From Mycoplasmatota bacterium (GTDB lineage: Bacteria > Bacillota_I > Bacilli_A > MAG-NZ), in the NCBI GenBank assembly GCA_018394315.1, contig CP074575.1, positions 1,458,615 through 1,522,614 of the forward strand: a stretch of DNA of 64,000 bases, read 5' to 3'. The position numbers were made by a program, and so were the translations under genes. Positions 62,232 to 64,000 of the stretch are shown here, piece after piece; within the stretch, counting starts at the first letter, position 1; each line of letters opens with the position of its first letter. Under the pieces are notes generated by a model. That model saw only the letters and a list, made by a program, of their open reading frames with translations, had not been told where the DNA came from and did no database searches.

Positions 62232-62789
62232 ATGATATCAAGCAATGAATTTAAAACTGGGGTAACTATAGAATACGATGGAAATATTTGGCAGGTTATT
62301 GAGTTTCAGCATGTTAAACCTGGTAAGGGTGCTGCTTTTGTAAGAAGTAAATTAAGAAACTTACGCACAAGAGCAGTTGTTGATAAAACTTTCAGAGCTG
62401 GCGAAAAAATGCCAAAAGCTCATATTGATAAGGAGACAATGAGTTACTCTTATTCAATGGGTGATACTTATGTATTTATGAATAATGATACGTACGAACA
62501 ATTAGAAATAGGAACTAACGTATTAGGAGATTCAGTTAATTTTCTAAAAGAAGGAATGAACGTGACAATCACAATGTATAAAAGTGAAATCATTGGAGTT
62601 CAATTACCTGAAAAGGTAACATTAGAAGTAATTGAAGCAGATCCAGGCGTTAAAGGTAACACTGCTGCTAATGCTACAAAAAACGCTAAAGTTGAAACTG
62701 GGTATGAATTACTTGTTCCTTTATTTGTTGAACCAGGAACAAAGATTATCATTAATACAAGTACTGGTAAATATGATACCAGAGCTTAA
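62232..62789 (+). CDS. efp: Elongation factor P
   Basis: 185 residues, all three beta domains. The loop for modification reads [14 protein letters not shown], with Lys at the tip (KPGKGAA). Lets ribosomes pass proline runs. Start ATG 62232 with AAGGAGTG. Confidence 0.97.
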   Translation: MISSNEFKTGVTIEYDGNIWQVIEFQHVKPGKGAAFVRSKLRNLRTRAVVDKTFRAGEKMPKAHIDKETMSYSYSMGDTYVFMNNDTYEQLEIGTNVLGDSVNFLKEGMNVTITMYKSEIIGVQLPEKVTLEVIEADPGVKGNTAANATKNAKVETGYELLVPLFVEPGTKIIINTSTGKYDTRA

Positions 62790-62811
62790 AAAATAACAAG
62801 GAGGGAAGTAT

Positions 62812-63129
62812 ATGATTATTAGTACTACTCATAAAGTTGTTGGGAAAGAAATCGTGAAACATGTGGGCTATGTAAAGGGTTCTACAGTTAGAGCAAAACA
62901 CGTAGGAAAAGATATTGCTGCTGGTTTTAAGACTCTATTTGGTGGAGAGATAAAAGGCTATGCTGATATGATGAATGAGGCAAGACAAATTGCCGTAGGT
63001 CGCATGGTTGAAGATGCTAAAGCACAAGGTGCTAATGCAATAGTAGGTTTTAGATTGCAGACTTCATCTGTAATGACAGGTGCATCAGAAATTATTGCAT
63101 ATGGAACTGCAGTCATAGTAGAAGAATAG
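62812..63129 (+). CDS. YbjQ/DUF74 family protein
   Basis: 105 residues, typical YbjQ length. IISTTHKVVGKEIVKHVGYV, KGSTVRAKHVGKDIAAGFK, GANAIVGFR, YGTAVIV. Forms pentameric rings in known structures; function unknown. Start ATG 62812 with GGAGGG. A divergent relative is cargo of cassette 8 (9312-9572). Confidence 0.92.
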   Translation: MIISTTHKVVGKEIVKHVGYVKGSTVRAKHVGKDIAAGFKTLFGGEIKGYADMMNEARQIAVGRMVEDAKAQGANAIVGFRLQTSSVMTGASEIIAYGTAVIVEE

Positions 63130-63145
63130 TAGAGGTGTTGTTATT

Positions 63146-64000
63146 TTGTATTCGCTCAGGATGTTAACCATTTTTGATACTGTTAATCAATGGTTATTCT
63201 TATTACTGTTTATTTTGTTAATGCTTTCAGCTTATTTTTCGTCTGCTGAGACTGCATTCTCTAGTTGTAATATTATTAGACTAAAGAATTATGTTGAGGA
63301 AGGTAAAAAAGGTGCTAAGAAAGCTCTTTATGTTGCAGAAAGATTTGAAAAAACTTTATCAACAATATTAGTTGGTAATAATGTTGTTAATATTGCTTTA
63401 ACAACGATATCAGCGACAATTTTATTAGATCTCATCACAAATACAACTACTGCTAACATAATTAATACATTAGGGGTAACATTCCTTATCTTAATATTTG
63501 GAGAAATTATTCCTAAATCTCTAGCAAAAGAAAGTGCAGAAAATTTGGCATTACGTTATGGAGCATCGATGTATTTTCTAAATATTATTATGACTCCGTT
63601 TGTTATGATATTTATGCCAATAAAGAGACTAATTAGTAAACTATATTCAATTGAAAGAAGACCATCATTTACTGACGATGAACTTGAGACTTTAATCGAC
63701 ACTATGGAAGAAGAAGGTACTATTGAAGAGGATAGTGCTGAAATGATGCAAGGAGTACTTGACTTAAAAGACAAAAATATATATGATATTATGACACCAA
63801 GGGTTGACGTTGTTATGGTAAATGTAAATGATGATATAAAGATACTAAAAGAGTTATTTATTAATTACCAATTCAGTAGAATCCCTGTGTTCGAAGATGA
63901 TAAAGATGATGTAATTGGTAAAGTACACTTTAAAGATTATATGATTGCACTGTTTAACGGGAGTGAAATTAGTATTAGAGAATTGATGAGTGAAATTCAT
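63146..64000 (+). CDS. CNNM/CorC-type transporter (partial, cut by window end)
   Basis: At least 285 residues, still open at 64000. DUF21/CNNM membrane domain (AYFSSAETAFSSCN, VGNNVVNIALTT, FGEIIPKSLAKE) then a CBS pair beginning at DLKDKNIYDIMTPRVDVVMV. The expected CorC-HlyC C-terminal domain would follow outside the window. Members transport or sense magnesium. Start is TTG 63146 with AGAGGTG 8 bp before it, or ATG 63161. Confidence 0.88.
   Translation, partial: MYSLRMLTIFDTVNQWLFLLLFILLMLSAYFSSAETAFSSCNIIRLKNYVEEGKKGAKKALYVAERFEKTLSTILVGNNVVNIALTTISATILLDLITNTTTANIINTLGVTFLILIFGEIIPKSLAKESAENLALRYGASMYFLNIIMTPFVMIFMPIKRLISKLYSIERRPSFTDDELETLIDTMEEEGTIEEDSAEMMQGVLDLKDKNIYDIMTPRVDVVMVNVNDDIKILKELFINYQFSRIPVFEDDKDDVIGKVHFKDYMIALFNGSEISIRELMSEIH

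Overview
The window looks like a low-GC, Bacilli-derived chromosome, most like the Izemoplasmatales/Haloplasmatales/Acholeplasma side of the wall-poor Firmicutes. Three things suggest this: strongly AT-rich DNA, many small lipoproteins, and a Bacillus-like gene order (lon-engB-spoVID/ysxE-like-valS; radC-spoIVFA/FB-like-rplU-prp-rpmA-obg). TGA is read as stop and Trp is TGG, so this is the standard bacterial code and not the Mycoplasma code. The taxon is an inference from content; no search was run.

Positions 1-21251 are an accessory island on the 3' end of a tRNA-Arg(UCU) gene (21175-21251, minus). A tyrosine recombinase sits beside the tRNA. Distal to it, about 12 copies of a 100-130 bp repeat lie in one orientation and separate 0.8-1.7 kb units, mostly with one gene each (sometimes two). 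A complete repeat reads left to right: the tRNA T-loop core ATTCGAACTCTCTAAACAC, an AT-rich arm, a TGGAAA-gccag-TTTCCA inverted repeat, and a terminator hairpin whose stem changes from copy to copy with compensating changes. The left flank of each core is unit-specific. I read this as an integron-like gene-cassette array built from tRNA-derived attachment sites. Seven minus-strand units hold small lipoproteins or membrane proteins, six of them with a shared promoter pattern (TGTCGAA box, 28-29 bp, extended -10). Plus-strand units hold a lipoprotein serpin, a GIY-YIG protein, a HEPN-type protein and a DUF3800 protein with three tandem small RNA genes. Two decayed integrase ends, each next to a complete tRNA 3' end (331 and 11752), show that at least two earlier integrase-bearing elements entered the same tRNA.

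Between the last repeat and the integrase (15026-20045) lies a phage- or ICE-like module: a DeoR-type HTH protein, a DUF4238 protein, a minus-strand operon (DNA methyltransferase, small proteins, sigma-like HTH, possible DnaD-like protein), a strongly folded noncoding stretch (19283-19655) with a predicted pseudoknot, and an XRE repressor with paired operators.

From 21252 to 64000 the sequence is ordinary chromosome, nearly all plus strand: lipoamide dehydrogenase, thioredoxin-like protein and copper ATPase; tig, clpX, lon, engB; SpoVID-like and YsxE-like genes; T-box-controlled valS; an EF-G paralogue; a complete spermidine operon; a probable two-gene sphingoid-base operon; a membrane ferredoxin; two degV genes and a TetR regulator; folC, a SPOR/SpoIIB-like gene, radC, spoIVFA/FB-like genes; rplU-prp-rpmA; obg, coaX, mutS-mutL-miaA, efp, a YbjQ protein and a CorC/CNNM protein cut by the window end. 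Several of these are sporulation-locus genes kept in their Bacillus order.
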